Assembly (NCBI GenBank): GCA_016213895.1
Contig: JACQZJ010000001.1
Span: 1-51,739 of the forward strand
DNA: 51,739 nt
Direction: 5' to 3'
From: Planctomycetota bacterium
GTDB taxonomy: Bacteria > Planctomycetota > B15-G4 > JADJEK01
Part shown: one piece after another, positions 18,174 to 27,275 of the stretch
How the letters are laid out: each line of letters starts with the position of its first letter
How positions within the stretch are numbered: position 1 is the stretch's first letter
The notes under the pieces: generated by a model
What the model saw: the letters and a program-made list of their open reading frames with translations, nothing else
Told to the model about the DNA's origin: nothing
Database searches by the model: none
Program-made: the position numbers and the translations under genes

Positions 18174-19838
18174 CTACTCCATCCGCAGCTCGACGCCGTT
18201 CGTGGCCGAGAAGCCAGCGGAAACGCCCAAATCGTGCACGAAGGCCTGGATCGTCAGGTCCACGATCGGGGCATCCGGCGGAATCAGCGCCTGGAAGGAC
18301 AGCGAGCCGTTTCCGGGTCCGCTTCCGCCGATCGGAAAGAGCGGCAGAGGTCCGAGCGGGCCGGCGAGGACGGGCCACACGGCGAGCAAGCAGTCGAAGC
18401 CGATCGGCACGGCCGCCTGCTGCGATCCGACGAAGAGGAAGACCCAGCCACCGCCGACGCCATTCGCGACGCTCACGGTCACGGTTCCCGCCGGAACGGC
18501 GCAGCCTTCCAGGAAGAGGTCCGGCGTGATCCCGCCCGATCCAGGGCAGCCAACTCCATAGGTCACGAAGGAAGGGTGCAGGTCGATGACGTAGGTGGAT
18601 CCCGAGTCCGTGCCGAGATCGTCGTCGCGAACAGACGGGACCACAAGCAGGTCCCCGTCGAGAGTCGCTCTTCTCCCGAAGAGATCGCCGACCGCCCCAT
18701 CCGCAGGCGTCAGCCTGAAGGTCTCGGACCACTGGCCAGAGACCGCATCCCGCTCGAACAGGTACACCGCACCCGGGCCGGTTCCCGGCACGTCCTCCGA
18801 GCCCTCCGCCCCGACGATGCAGAGGTCGCCGCGAACCAACACATCAACGCCAAACCACGCGTTTGCGCATGCGTCGCTGGCCGTGAGCTTGGCCTCCTGC
18901 ACCCAAGATTCCGTGCCTGCGTCGTGGCGGAACACGTACGCCGAGCCCGCGGCAGGCGCGTTGTCATCGTCCTTGAGCGCCCCGACGACCAGAACCCCGC
19001 CGTCCAGCGCGATCGAGTAGCCAAACCAATCCCCGCCACTCGAGTCGGACGCCGTGATCTTCTGATGCTGGACCCACGCGCCGGCCAGGGTGCGCCGGAA
19101 AACATAGACCGCGCCCGCGTCCGTCGCCGCGTCGTCCTGAAGATGCGACGAGACGAAGAGGGAATCTCCAAGCACGGCCGTGGACACGCCAAACTCGTCG
19201 AAGGGACTGCCATCGGCAGCGTGCAGCTTGGCGACTTCGTTCCACTGTCCAGTGGCCAAGTCCCGCTCGAACACATACGCAGACCCTGACCACGTGCCAA
19301 GATCGTCGTCGTGTGGCGCGCTGACGACCATTCGGTCGGCGTCCACGGCGATCGAATCGGCGAAGATGTGACCGGCCGCACCATCCGTCGCCTTCAGCTT
19401 TGCGACCTCCTGCCACGCAAAACTCGAACGCTCGAAGACGTAGAGAGCGCCGGCATCGCTGCCCTTGTCGTCGTCGTACTGCGCCGAAACGAACAGGCGC
19501 TCTCCATCCAGAAGAACGACGCGACCGACCAAGTCGCCAGCGCCGGCAGTAGCCGGAATCAGCTTCTGCGTCTGCGCCCAGTGGCAGGCTGAGTCGCGGC
19601 TGAAGATGTACACGCTGCCCGAGTCAATGCCCGCGTCATCGTCCCAGTGCGCACCTACTGCCAGAGTCGACCCCTGAATGGCGACCCCGATCCCGAAGTG
19701 GTCGTGTGCGCATCCGTCATTCGCAAGAAGCTTCGTCCACACCGGATCCGACGATGCCGCCGCCCCGGCCGGAACCATGGCCAAGAGAAGGAAGGCAAGC
19801 CCAGAGCGTTCGAGGCTGGATCGCAAGAGGGAGATCAT
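18174..19838 (-). CDS. Secreted seven-bladed FG-GAP protein with planctomycete-type C-terminal domain
   Basis: 554 residues. A signal peptide (residues about 1-27, AFLLLAMVPAGAAA) is followed by seven blades with the pattern L-x-A-x-D-G-x-x-x-D-x-F-G-x-S ... V-G-A-x-x-D-D-D-x-G-x-x-S-G-S-A-Y-V-F, one complete propeller. The last ~125 residues, from YGVGCPGSGG to SATNGVELRME, match the C-terminal domain of the metallopeptidase at 2494-5553. The ATG at 19836-19838 has an excellent GGAGGTGA upstream, so the longer open frame to 20285 is rejected. Likely extracellular or surface-bound. Its base composition is slightly less GC-rich than its neighbours. Confidence 0.8.
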   Translation of the reverse strand: MISLLRSSLERSGLAFLLLAMVPAGAAASSDPVWTKLLANDGCAHDHFGIGVAIQGSTLAVGAHWDDDAGIDSGSVYIFSRDSACHWAQTQKLIPATAGAGDLVGRVVLLDGERLFVSAQYDDDKGSDAGALYVFERSSFAWQEVAKLKATDGAAGHIFADSIAVDADRMVVSAPHDDDLGTWSGSAYVFERDLATGQWNEVAKLHAADGSPFDEFGVSTAVLGDSLFVSSHLQDDAATDAGAVYVFRRTLAGAWVQHQKITASDSSGGDWFGYSIALDGGVLVVGALKDDDNAPAAGSAYVFRHDAGTESWVQEAKLTASDACANAWFGVDVLVRGDLCIVGAEGSEDVPGTGPGAVYLFERDAVSGQWSETFRLTPADGAVGDLFGRRATLDGDLLVVPSVRDDDLGTDSGSTYVIDLHPSFVTYGVGCPGSGGITPDLFLEGCAVPAGTVTVSVANGVGGGWVFLFVGSQQAAVPIGFDCLLAVWPVLAGPLGPLPLFPIGGSGPGNGSLSFQALIPPDAPIVDLTIQAFVHDLGVSAGFSATNGVELRME

Positions 19839-19842
19839 GGTC

Positions 19843-19850
19843 GTCACCTC
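19843..19850 (-). promoter_or_regulatory. Strong Shine-Dalgarno site fixing the FG-GAP start
   Basis: On the minus strand GGAGGTGA lies four bases before the ATG at 19838, among the best anti-16S matches in the window. It decides the start of the seven-bladed protein and suggests high translation. Confidence 0.7.
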
Positions 19851-20485
19851 CTTCCACAGCCAGACACGTGGAGCCACGTCGCCGCCGTCCCGGCATCTCT
19901 GGCCGTCTTGAGCTTGCTGGAGCCGTGGTTCCCGCACGTGGCTTGTTCCGCCCGCGCTCAGCCTACCGGCCGCGAGATGCCGGCGCCATCCTGTTCTCCG
20001 TTGCGGCTGCCAAACTCCCCCTGACCTGGTCGGCGGTGCGATTCCGTCGCCCCGCCCTGCTTCGGCCGCGCACGCCGGTACCGGGGATCCCGCCCGGACC
20101 TCATCGACGCCGATCAGCCCGTGCCTCCGCCAGCCGACTTTCAGCAGCCGGATTCTCGCTCGCGCCAGCGACGGCTTCGCATCCCCGCCGCCCAGGCCGT
20201 GGGGCGGCCGGCCTCCAGTCTCCTTCCATCCCGCGTACCAGAACTCGGTCGTGAAGGGATCAGGCGTCAACTTCTTGAGACCCACCGCAAGCGAGAACCT
20301 GGCTGCTCGAACTCGGCTGGCGGAAGCGCGGTCTGATCAGCATGCGCGAGGTCCCCGCCGTCCGGGCTCTCTGACGCTGCCCCCCGTCGACCAGCTCGCC
20401 ATCGCGACCGCCCTTACTCGTCAGGGCGGCCGCGTCAACCGCAAGGCCGGCAGCGGCAAGTCGCGCCGCCCGCTGCACTCAGCGG
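19851..20485. other. Intergenic region without a supported gene
   Basis: About 635 bases between the FG-GAP gene and the small gene downstream of glgC, both on the minus strand. It must contain the FG-GAP promoter. Open frames are short, Arg/Pro-rich and lack a ribosome-binding site. A minus-strand segment near 20,200-20,285 (KKLTPDPFTTEFWYAGWKET) looks more protein-like than its surroundings and might be a remnant of something, but I cannot identify it. No tRNA or repeat seen. Confidence 0.4.
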
Positions 20486-20668
20486 TCAGACCGTCTCTTC
20501 CCTGGGAGGCGCCGCTGGCTTCCGCGCTGGTCGACACACGACGGCCACGCCGGATTCACGCTCCTGACGCTCAAGGTCCTCCGTGATCCGCGTCAGATCG
20601 CAGCCCAGAGACTCCGCATGGGCTTCCCGTCGTCGCTGGATCTCGTCCACGATCCCGTCGTCAGCCAC
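20486..20668 (-). CDS. Small conserved-type hypothetical protein downstream of glgC
   Basis: 60 residues from a GTG at 20666-20668. The pattern V/M-ADDGIVDEIQRRREAHAE, then LGCDLTRITEDLERQERES, matches a common class of ~60-residue proteins (xxVEEVRRxREAHAxxFxYDLxxIxxDLxxxE) that often sit in toxin-antitoxin-like contexts. No toxin gene follows it here. The start lies 8 nt after the glgC stop, and a G-rich stretch (GGGGGGAG) overlapping the end of glgC could serve as ribosome-binding site, so it is probably the last gene of the glg operon. Function unknown. Confidence 0.55.
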   Translation of the reverse strand: MADDGIVDEIQRRREAHAESLGCDLTRITEDLERQERESGVAVVCRPARKPAAPPREETV

Positions 20669-20676
20669 GCTCCCCC

Positions 20677-21900
20677 CTACTCCAGCCGCGCGCGGCGCGG
20701 GACCACGGTGATCCCGCCCGGCGAGCGCACGAACTCCTTCTCGTCCGCCTCGGGATCGCAGCCGATCTCGCGCCCTTCGGGCACCGTGACGTGGCGGTCG
20801 ATGATCACGCGCCGCAGGCGCGCTCCGGCGCCGATGCGCACCCGTCCGAGGAGCAGCGACTGCTCGACCGTGGCGCCCGGTCCCAGGAAGACGTCCGGGC
20901 CGAGCACGCTGTCCGCGACGGTCGCGCCCGCCACGACCGTGCCGTTCGCGATCAGCGAGTCGTACACCTCGGGCCGCCGGCCGCCGGCGGTGCGCAGCTC
21001 GGCCGCGGGCAGGCGCTGGCGCACCGAGTAGAGCGGCCACTTGGGATCGCGCAGGTCGAAGCGCGGGTTCTCCCCGAGCACGTCGCGGTGCGCCTCGTAG
21101 TAGGCGTCGATCGTGCCCACGTCGCGCCAGTAGCCCGGCTGCGCCCCCGAACGGTCGCGGAAGGGGAAGGCGAAGACCTTCATCCCGGTCGCGACCATGT
21201 GCGGCACCACGTCCTTGCCGAAGTCGTGCGAGCTCTCGGTCTTGGCGTCCTGGGCGACCTCGCGCACCAACGTCGTGGTGTCGAACAGATAGATGCCCAT
21301 GCTCGCCAGGGCCACGCCGTCGCGGCCCGGGATGGGCTTGGGCGCGGCGGGCTTTTCCTCGAAGCCGACCACGCGGTAGTCCCGGTCCACCTGCAGCACG
21401 CCCATGCGCCGCGCCTCGCCGAGCGGCACCTCGATGACGCCGATGGTCATCGAGGCCTCCCGGTCGAGGTGGCTGCGCAGCATGTCGCGGTAGTCGAAGC
21501 GGTAGACGTGGTCGCCGGACAGGATGAGCGTGCGCTTCGGCCGGTCGCGCTCAAGCAGGTAGATGTTCTGATAGACGGCGTCCGCAGTGCCGAGGTACCA
21601 GGTGGAGGACATGCGGAACTGCGGCGGCACGGTGTCGATGAACTCGTCCAGCTCCATGGAGAGAAACGAGTAGCCGCTGCGCACGTGGCGCTCGAGCGAG
21701 AGCGAGCGGTACTGGGTGAGCACGTACACGCGCCGCAGTCCGGAATGCACGCAGTTGGTCAGGGTGAAGTCGATGATGCGGTAGTTGCCGGCGAACGGCA
21801 CCGCCGGCTTGGCCCGATCGCGCGTCAGCGGGTAGAGGCGCTCGCCCTGGCCGCCGGCGAGCAGGAAGACCAGGATGTCCTCGGTGATGCCGGTCAGCAT
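20677..21900 (-). CDS. glgC: Glucose-1-phosphate adenylyltransferase
   Basis: 407 residues, full length. Makes ADP-glucose from glucose-1-phosphate and ATP, the committed step of bacterial glycogen synthesis. The nucleotide-binding loop is LLAGGQGERLYPLT (residues 13-26), followed by RAKPAVPFAGNYRIIDFTLTNC. The mid-region GTADAVYQN and SGDHVYRFDY and a C-terminal left-handed beta-helix of hexapeptide repeats (from about 315, SLIANGTVVAGATVADSVLG) are all typical. Its ATG overlaps the stop of the receiver gene by 7 nt. Together with glgA it frames a histidine kinase and a receiver protein, an unusual arrangement. Confidence 0.93.
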   Translation of the reverse strand: MLTGITEDILVFLLAGGQGERLYPLTRDRAKPAVPFAGNYRIIDFTLTNCVHSGLRRVYVLTQYRSLSLERHVRSGYSFLSMELDEFIDTVPPQFRMSSTWYLGTADAVYQNIYLLERDRPKRTLILSGDHVYRFDYRDMLRSHLDREASMTIGVIEVPLGEARRMGVLQVDRDYRVVGFEEKPAAPKPIPGRDGVALASMGIYLFDTTTLVREVAQDAKTESSHDFGKDVVPHMVATGMKVFAFPFRDRSGAQPGYWRDVGTIDAYYEAHRDVLGENPRFDLRDPKWPLYSVRQRLPAAELRTAGGRRPEVYDSLIANGTVVAGATVADSVLGPDVFLGPGATVEQSLLLGRVRIGAGARLRRVIIDRHVTVPEGREIGCDPEADEKEFVRSPGGITVVPRRARLE

Positions 21901-22331
21901 GCGCCGCCGCCCCCGCCCTGCGCCGGCGCCTCCCCGCCCGCGCCGCGGCGGCCTGCGAGCACCTCGGCGATCTTGGCCAGGAGCACGCCGACGTCGGCCG
22001 ACTTGACGATGTAGGCGTCCGCCGACCAGGTCATGAAGTCGTCCTCATAGGTCGAGTAGGCGGTGTTCAGGATCACCGGCAGGGTGCGGTCGTGGTCGAG
22101 GATGCGCCCGAGCGCCTCGATGCCGTCCATGCCCGGCATGCGGATGTCGAGCACGACCAGGTCCGGCTTCTCGCTGCGGACCTTCTCCACCGCCTCCCTG
22201 CCGTCCTCGGCGAGCAGCACCTCGTAGCCCTCCGCCTCCAGCTCGTTCTGATAGAGGAGGCGGATATTGGGCTCGTCATCCGCGATGAGGATGCGCGTGC
22301 GCCTGGCTGCCCCGCTCTGACCGCTGCTCAT
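21894..22331 (-). CDS. Stand-alone response regulator receiver protein
   Basis: 145 residues, a single CheY-like receiver without output domain. Acidic pocket DD at 18-19, phospho-acceptor D62 in LVVLDIRMPGMDG, switch Thr in ILNTAYSTYEDDF and the conserved Lys in AYIVKSADV. Its ATG is inside the stop of the histidine kinase (ATGA, 4-nt overlap) and its own stop overlaps the glgC start, so the cognate kinase is almost certainly the upstream gene. Without an output domain it must act by protein contact, for example on the co-encoded glycogen enzymes or as a relay. The Gly/Ala-rich C-terminal tail is probably disordered. Confidence 0.85.
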   Translation of the reverse strand: MSSGQSGAARRTRILIADDEPNIRLLYQNELEAEGYEVLLAEDGREAVEKVRSEKPDLVVLDIRMPGMDGIEALGRILDHDRTLPVILNTAYSTYEDDFMTWSADAYIVKSADVGVLLAKIAEVLAGRRGAGGEAPAQGGGGGAC

Positions 22332-24580
22332 GGCTTCCTGTCCTCTGCCTCGGCCCTGGTGGCCACCCGCTGAGGCAACACGATATCGAAGGTACACCCG
22401 GGCGGCCCGGAATCGCGCAGGGTAATCTGCCCGCCCTGCAGCTCGACGAGCCGCTTGGCGATGGCCAGCCCGAAGCCCGTTCCTTCCTGGCGCGTGGTGA
22501 AGCCGGGCTCGAAGACCTTGGGCCGCAGCTCGGCGGGGATGCCGGGACCCGTGTCCTGGATGGTGATGCGCACCGCGGCGGGCGGCAGGGCGGCGGTCTC
22601 GATCCTGAGCGTGCCTTTCTCCAGCATGACGTCGAGCGCGTTGCGGATGATGTTCAGGAGCACCTGCCGCACCTTGTCGATGTCCAGGACGACCTTCCCG
22701 ACCTTGCGGTCGTACGCCTCCTTCACGGTCACGCCGTGCGCCTCGGCCTCGACCGTGGCCATCGCCACGATCTCGCGGATCTGCTCGTTGAGCGCCACCT
22801 CGCGCAGGTTGAGCGCGCTCTTCGGCCGCGAGAAGTCGAGCAGCCCCTGCACGATGCGCTCCAGGCGGCTGACCTCGTCGGAGATGATGCGCAGGTAGTC
22901 CGAGCGCGGGTCCTCGGCGTTCAGCCCGCGCCGCACCAGGCGGGCGAAGCCGCCGATGGCGACCAGCGGGTTCCTCACCTCGTGCACCACGCGCGCCGCC
23001 ATCTCGCCGATGATCGACAGGCGCTCCGACTTGATGAGCTTGGCCTGGTTCTCCTTCATGGCCAGGTTGAGCTGGGCCAGCTCCTCCAGGCGCCGCTCCA
23101 GGTGCTGGCGCAGCTGCGAGTTCTCGAGCGCGATGCCGGCGTGGTTGGCGAAGACCTTGAGCATCTGCAGGTCGGCGTCGCTGATGCCGATGCCGGTGAT
23201 GCGGTTGTCCACCACGAGCACGCCGAGCGCGCTGTCGCGGGTGTTGAGCGGCACCACCGCGAAGCTGTCGCACTGCAGGAGCTCGCGCAGGCCGCGGTCC
23301 ACCTCGAGGTCGTCGCCGATGATCCTCCCCTGCAGGACGTTCAGCGCCTCGCGGCTGCGCAGCGCCCTGACCAGGACGTGGTCCTCGCGGCTCAGCGGGA
23401 CGTCGATCTGCGCCACGATGGAGTTGACGAGCACGTCCTGGCGCGCGCTCTCCTCGCGGTAGCGCTGGTAGAGCTCGACCAGGTTGACGCGCTGCTTGGA
23501 GAGCGAGGCCCAGATGCGGCCGGCCTCCTCGGCGTTGGACGGGCCGATCGCCATCTTGCCGCGCAGCCGCTCTGGCCCGCCGTCCTCGGTCTGCTCCACC
23601 AGCAGCAGGAAGGCGCGGTTGAAGCCCAGCCCCTGGCCCGCAGTCACGCCCAGCAGGATGACCTGCAGGATCTCGTCGACGCTGCGCGTCGAGTGCAGCA
23701 CGTCGCCGATCTCGTGCGTGACGGACATGGCGCGGATCTGGTGGTCGATCAGCTCCTTGAGCAGCACCTCCATGGTGACGTCGCGGCAGATCACGGAGAC
23801 CCCGCGCGGCCCGCCGTCCGGGCCGCGCACGAGCGAGCGCGTGCACGTCACGACCACGGTGCGCCCGTCCTTCGCCACCCGGCGCGCCTGGTAGTTCCTG
23901 AGGATGTCGCGCCGCTCGAAGTCGCGCAGCTCCGCCTCGTACTCGCGCTGCGAGTCCCGGTCGGCCGGCACCAGGAAGCGGAAGTCACGGCCGATGGTCT
24001 CCTCCGGCGTGTAGCCGAAGGTCTCGACCGCGCCCTGGTTCCAGGAGCGGATCTTGCGGTCCAGGTCGAGGCCGATGATCGCGTCCGCCGAGTGGCGGAT
24101 GATGGCCGCGAGGTGTTCGCGCTCCTCCTCGGTCGCGCCGCGCGGCCTGAGCAGGGGCTGCCCGTCCTTCTCGATGATCAGCACCTCCGAGCCCTGGCCG
24201 AACTCGGTGCGCGTGGTGAGCGGGACGGTGAGGATCTCCAGGGTGCGCGGCGGGCGCTGCTCGCGCGCGGGGAGCGTCTCCTGGTGGCGGCGCGTCGTGC
24301 CCTCCCGGCAGACGCGCATCGCCGGGCACTGCGTTTCCTCGCCCAGGCAGGGCTGCCCGCCCGCGCCGTAGACCGTGGAGCAGTGCAGCGGGAGCTTCGC
24401 GCCCTGCGCCACGCCGTGGTTGGCGAGGAAGCGCGTGTTGGCGTAGAGCACCACGCAGCAGCTGGCGTCGATGACGGCGATCCCGTGCAGGATGTTGGCG
24501 GCCAGCGGCTCGTAGAAGTGGCGGTAGAAGGCCGCGCGGTCGCGGTTGCGCGCCAGGAGCGCGACGTCGGTTCGGTCCAT
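22328..24580 (-). CDS. PAS/PAS/GAF sensor histidine kinase in the glg operon
   Basis: 750 residues with no membrane segment, hence cytoplasmic. Order: N-terminal PAS-like domain (about 15-140) with a cysteine cluster (CSTVYG, then PCLGEETQCPAMRVC); second PAS (about 155-280; IIRHSADAIIGLDLDRKI, WNQGAVETFGYTPEE); GAF (about 300-490); coiled linker; HisKA with phospho-acceptor H533 in VVHEVRNPLVAIGGF; HATPase with N-box NIIRNALD, DTGPGIP and GTGFGLAIAKRL. The cysteines suggest a redox or metal input (inference). The ATG at 24578-24580 shares one base with the glgA stop (TGATG), and the stop overlaps the receiver gene start. Confidence 0.9.
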   Translation of the reverse strand: MDRTDVALLARNRDRAAFYRHFYEPLAANILHGIAVIDASCCVVLYANTRFLANHGVAQGAKLPLHCSTVYGAGGQPCLGEETQCPAMRVCREGTTRRHQETLPAREQRPPRTLEILTVPLTTRTEFGQGSEVLIIEKDGQPLLRPRGATEEEREHLAAIIRHSADAIIGLDLDRKIRSWNQGAVETFGYTPEETIGRDFRFLVPADRDSQREYEAELRDFERRDILRNYQARRVAKDGRTVVVTCTRSLVRGPDGGPRGVSVICRDVTMEVLLKELIDHQIRAMSVTHEIGDVLHSTRSVDEILQVILLGVTAGQGLGFNRAFLLLVEQTEDGGPERLRGKMAIGPSNAEEAGRIWASLSKQRVNLVELYQRYREESARQDVLVNSIVAQIDVPLSREDHVLVRALRSREALNVLQGRIIGDDLEVDRGLRELLQCDSFAVVPLNTRDSALGVLVVDNRITGIGISDADLQMLKVFANHAGIALENSQLRQHLERRLEELAQLNLAMKENQAKLIKSERLSIIGEMAARVVHEVRNPLVAIGGFARLVRRGLNAEDPRSDYLRIISDEVSRLERIVQGLLDFSRPKSALNLREVALNEQIREIVAMATVEAEAHGVTVKEAYDRKVGKVVLDIDKVRQVLLNIIRNALDVMLEKGTLRIETAALPPAAVRITIQDTGPGIPAELRPKVFEPGFTTRQEGTGFGLAIAKRLVELQGGQITLRDSGPPGCTFDIVLPQRVATRAEAEDRKP

Positions 24581-26019
24581 CAGGGCACCATCATCCTCGT
24601 GTAGAGGTCCAGGTACCGCTCGGCGGTGCGGCGCGCGGAGAAGTCGCGCGCCATGCCGCGCCGCATGACCGCGAGGCGCTTGCCGTCCTCGCGGTAGAGG
24701 GCGAGCGCCGAGCGCGCCTTGGCGACCAGCAGCTCGGCGCGCGGCGCGGCGAAGGCGAAGCCGGTGGCGTCGTCCGCCGACTCGTCGTAGTCGGTCACCG
24801 TCTCCGCCAGGCCGCCCACGCGGTGCACGATGGGGATGCTGCCGTAGCGCATGGAGTACATCTGGTTCAGACCGCAGGGCTCGTAGCGGGACGGCATGAG
24901 AAAGAAGTCCGAACCCGCCTCGATCCAATGGGCCAGCTCGTCATCGAAGCCCAGGAACACGGCAAAGCGCTCCGGGTGCGCGCTTGCCAGCTCGCGCAAC
25001 ATGCGATGGTACTTCTCCTGGCCGACGCCGAGGATCGCGAAGCGCAGGTCCAGGCGCGCCAGCGCCGGCGCCGCCGCGGCGAAGATGTCCAGCCCCTTCT
25101 GCTCGGCGAGCCGGCCCACCATGCCCACGAGCGGCGCGCGCGCGCCTTGCGGCAGCCGCGCCCGGCGCAGCAGCTCGCGCCGGCACTTCCACTTGCCGCT
25201 CGGGTCGGCGGCCGAGTAGCGCGCCGGCAGGAGCGGATCGGTGGCCGGGTCCCAGACGGCGGTGTCGATGCCGTTCAGCACGCCGTGGAGCAGCGCGCGG
25301 CGCTCGCGCAGCAGGCCGTCGAGGCCGCAGCCGTGCGCTGGCGTCTGGATCTCCTCGGCGTAGCGCGTGGAAACGGTGGTGAGCAGGTCGGCGAAGTGGA
25401 TGCCGACCTTCAGGAAGTTGGAGCCGCCGTGGAACTCGAGGGGCGACAGGGGGCGGAACCAGTCGCGCGGAAAGCCGACGTCGAACAGCACGCGCGGCGG
25501 GCTGAGCATCTGGTAGGCGAGGTTGTGGATGGTGAGCACGGTCTTCACCGGGCGCGCCGGCGGGACGACCAGCCGCAGGAGCCCGGGCACGAGCGCCGCG
25601 TGACAGTCGTGCACATGCACCACGTCCGGCGGATCGCGCGCGATCAGCCCGGCCACGGCGCGCGCGAAGCAGGCGAACCTCTCCGGGTTGTCAGGGTGGC
25701 CCTCGCCCGTCTCCGGAACGTCGTAGACGCCGTCGCGGTCGAAGGCCCAGGGCGCGTCCACCAGTGTCACGGTGACGCCGTCCGCGCGCACCAGTCGCGC
25801 GACGCCCGCCGCGGCGGCGCGGCCGGCCAGGGGGAAGGCGACGTCCTCGGCCGCGCTCAGGTCGAGGCCAAGGGCGCCCACGCAGCGGTAGCGCGGCAGG
25901 ACCAGCTCGACCTCGCAGCCCAGGGCCGCGAGGTCTCCCGCCAGCGCTCCGGCCACGTCCGCCAAACCGCCGACCTTGACGTACGGAGTCGCCTCCGCCG
26001 CGACCTGCATGATGCGCAT
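24580..26019 (-). CDS. glgA: Glycogen synthase (ADP-glucose type)
   Basis: 479 residues, normal for GlgA. A GT5 glycosyltransferase that extends alpha-1,4-glucan from ADP-glucose. The N-terminal substrate motif KVGGLADV (residues 15-22), VHVHDCHAALVPGLL, the GMVGRLAEQKGLD block of the second Rossmann domain and EPCGLNQMYSMRYGSIPIVHRVGGLAETV-type catalytic region are all present. It is the first gene of the set glgA-kinase-receiver-glgC. A branching enzyme (glgB) is not in the window. About 250 bases separate it from galT upstream, so it probably has its own promoter. ATG at 26019; a second ATG three codons later is possible. Confidence 0.93.
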   Translation of the reverse strand: MRIMQVAAEATPYVKVGGLADVAGALAGDLAALGCEVELVLPRYRCVGALGLDLSAAEDVAFPLAGRAAAAGVARLVRADGVTVTLVDAPWAFDRDGVYDVPETGEGHPDNPERFACFARAVAGLIARDPPDVVHVHDCHAALVPGLLRLVVPPARPVKTVLTIHNLAYQMLSPPRVLFDVGFPRDWFRPLSPLEFHGGSNFLKVGIHFADLLTTVSTRYAEEIQTPAHGCGLDGLLRERRALLHGVLNGIDTAVWDPATDPLLPARYSAADPSGKWKCRRELLRRARLPQGARAPLVGMVGRLAEQKGLDIFAAAAPALARLDLRFAILGVGQEKYHRMLRELASAHPERFAVFLGFDDELAHWIEAGSDFFLMPSRYEPCGLNQMYSMRYGSIPIVHRVGGLAETVTDYDESADDATGFAFAAPRAELLVAKARSALALYREDGKRLAVMRRGMARDFSARRTAERYLDLYTRMMVP

Positions 26020-26266
26020 GGTTGATCAGGTGCCGCGAGCAGCGATAGACCGCGCAGCGGCGCGTCCCACCGCGGAACGCGCCGCGCCTCCGGCGCGCGC
26101 GTGCCCGCACTGCGCGCAGCGCCAGAGTCTATGGGTTCAACCACCCGCTTCAAATAGCGCGCTCGGCCGGAGGCTCGCACCGAGGCCAACCGCGGCCGAA
26201 CGCGCCTCAGACCAGTCAGGCGAGACTTCAGCGCGACCACCTGCAGCGCGCGCACGACCAGGCGCC

Positions 26267-27271
26267 CTACGGCGCGGCCGCGCGCAGCCTGAGCACCGCC
26301 TCCTCGGGCGGCAGGGAGTTGATGAACATCCCCGTCCCCAGCTCGAACCCGCCGAACTGCCCGCGGCGCGGCAGGATCTCGGCGCGCCAGTGATGCCCGT
26401 CCGGCAGCTCGCCGGAGCGCACCAGGGCGTGCAGCAGGAAGTTGTAGGGCGGGTCGCGGAAGGCGGCCTTCAGCCGCCGGATGGCGCCGACGAGGAGCGC
26501 GCAGAAGTCGGCCAGCTCGGCGTCGCTCAGGTCGGCGAAGGGAGGCGGGTGCGCGACCGGGGCCACGAAGATCTCGCAGGGGATGCGGCCCGCGTACGGC
26601 AGGTAGCTGGCGAAGCCGCCGGCGCGCTCCAGGACGCGCGTCCCCTCCTGCAGCTCCACCGCCACCAGGTCGCAAAGCAGGCAGCGGCCGGCGGCGCGCC
26701 GGTGCTCGCGGATCCCGGCCAGCTCGGTCTCGATCGTGCGCGGCACCTCGTGCATGGCCACGAGCTGCGTGTGCGGGTGGCGCAGGGAAGCGCCGGCGCG
26801 CGGTCCGGTGTTCCTGAAGAGCAGCAGGTCGCGCACCGCGCCGTCATGGGCGATCGCGCGCACGCGCTCGCGCAAGGCGCTGAGCACGAGCAGCGCGTGC
26901 TCAGCCGAGTAGTCGGCCAGCTCCGCGTCGTGCCGCGTGCTCTCGATGACCACCTCGTGGTAGCCGCGCGCCGGCGCCGCGCGGTACGCGCCGGGCGGGT
27001 GCGGCTCCGCGCCCGGGTCGCCCAGGAAGGCGGGGAAGAGGTTGGGCACGACGCGCACGCTCCAGCCGGGGCCGTCGGGCGCGGAGCCGTGCGGCCGCAC
27101 GGCCAGGACCTCGGGCGGAGTCTCGGCCTCGTTGCCCTCGCAGAAGGGACATGCGGCCGGATCGCCGATGTCGCGGTGCTGGGTCTCGAAGTCGTTCGGC
27201 CGCCACGCCCTTTTCGGCGAGATCACGACCCAGTAGCGCCTGAGCGGGTCGAAACGGAACTCCATGCCCAT
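26267..27271 (-). CDS. galT: Galactose-1-phosphate uridylyltransferase
   Basis: 334 residues. HIT-superfamily enzyme exchanging UMP between UDP-glucose and galactose-1-phosphate. The catalytic HPHTQ (residues 165-169) follows RNTGPRAGASLR, with the nucleophile the middle histidine. Zinc-site cysteines CPFC (41-44) and CLLC (197-200) are present, and the C-terminal half contains HHWRAEILPR. Its start lies 4 nt after the PDZ lipoprotein stop, so it is expressed from the lon transcript. No galK or galE neighbours it, but glgA/glgC downstream use the same glucose-1-phosphate pool. Either ATG of MGM could start; the first is given. Confidence 0.92.
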   Translation of the reverse strand: MGMEFRFDPLRRYWVVISPKRAWRPNDFETQHRDIGDPAACPFCEGNEAETPPEVLAVRPHGSAPDGPGWSVRVVPNLFPAFLGDPGAEPHPPGAYRAAPARGYHEVVIESTRHDAELADYSAEHALLVLSALRERVRAIAHDGAVRDLLLFRNTGPRAGASLRHPHTQLVAMHEVPRTIETELAGIREHRRAAGRCLLCDLVAVELQEGTRVLERAGGFASYLPYAGRIPCEIFVAPVAHPPPFADLSDAELADFCALLVGAIRRLKAAFRDPPYNFLLHALVRSGELPDGHHWRAEILPRRGQFGGFELGTGMFINSLPPEEAVLRLRAAAP

Positions 27272-27275
27272 GGCG

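Noticed and set aside
19647-20586. Several plus-strand frames between the FG-GAP gene and glgC
   Set aside because: Short, Arg/Pro/Ser-rich, no ribosome-binding sites and no recognisable motif.
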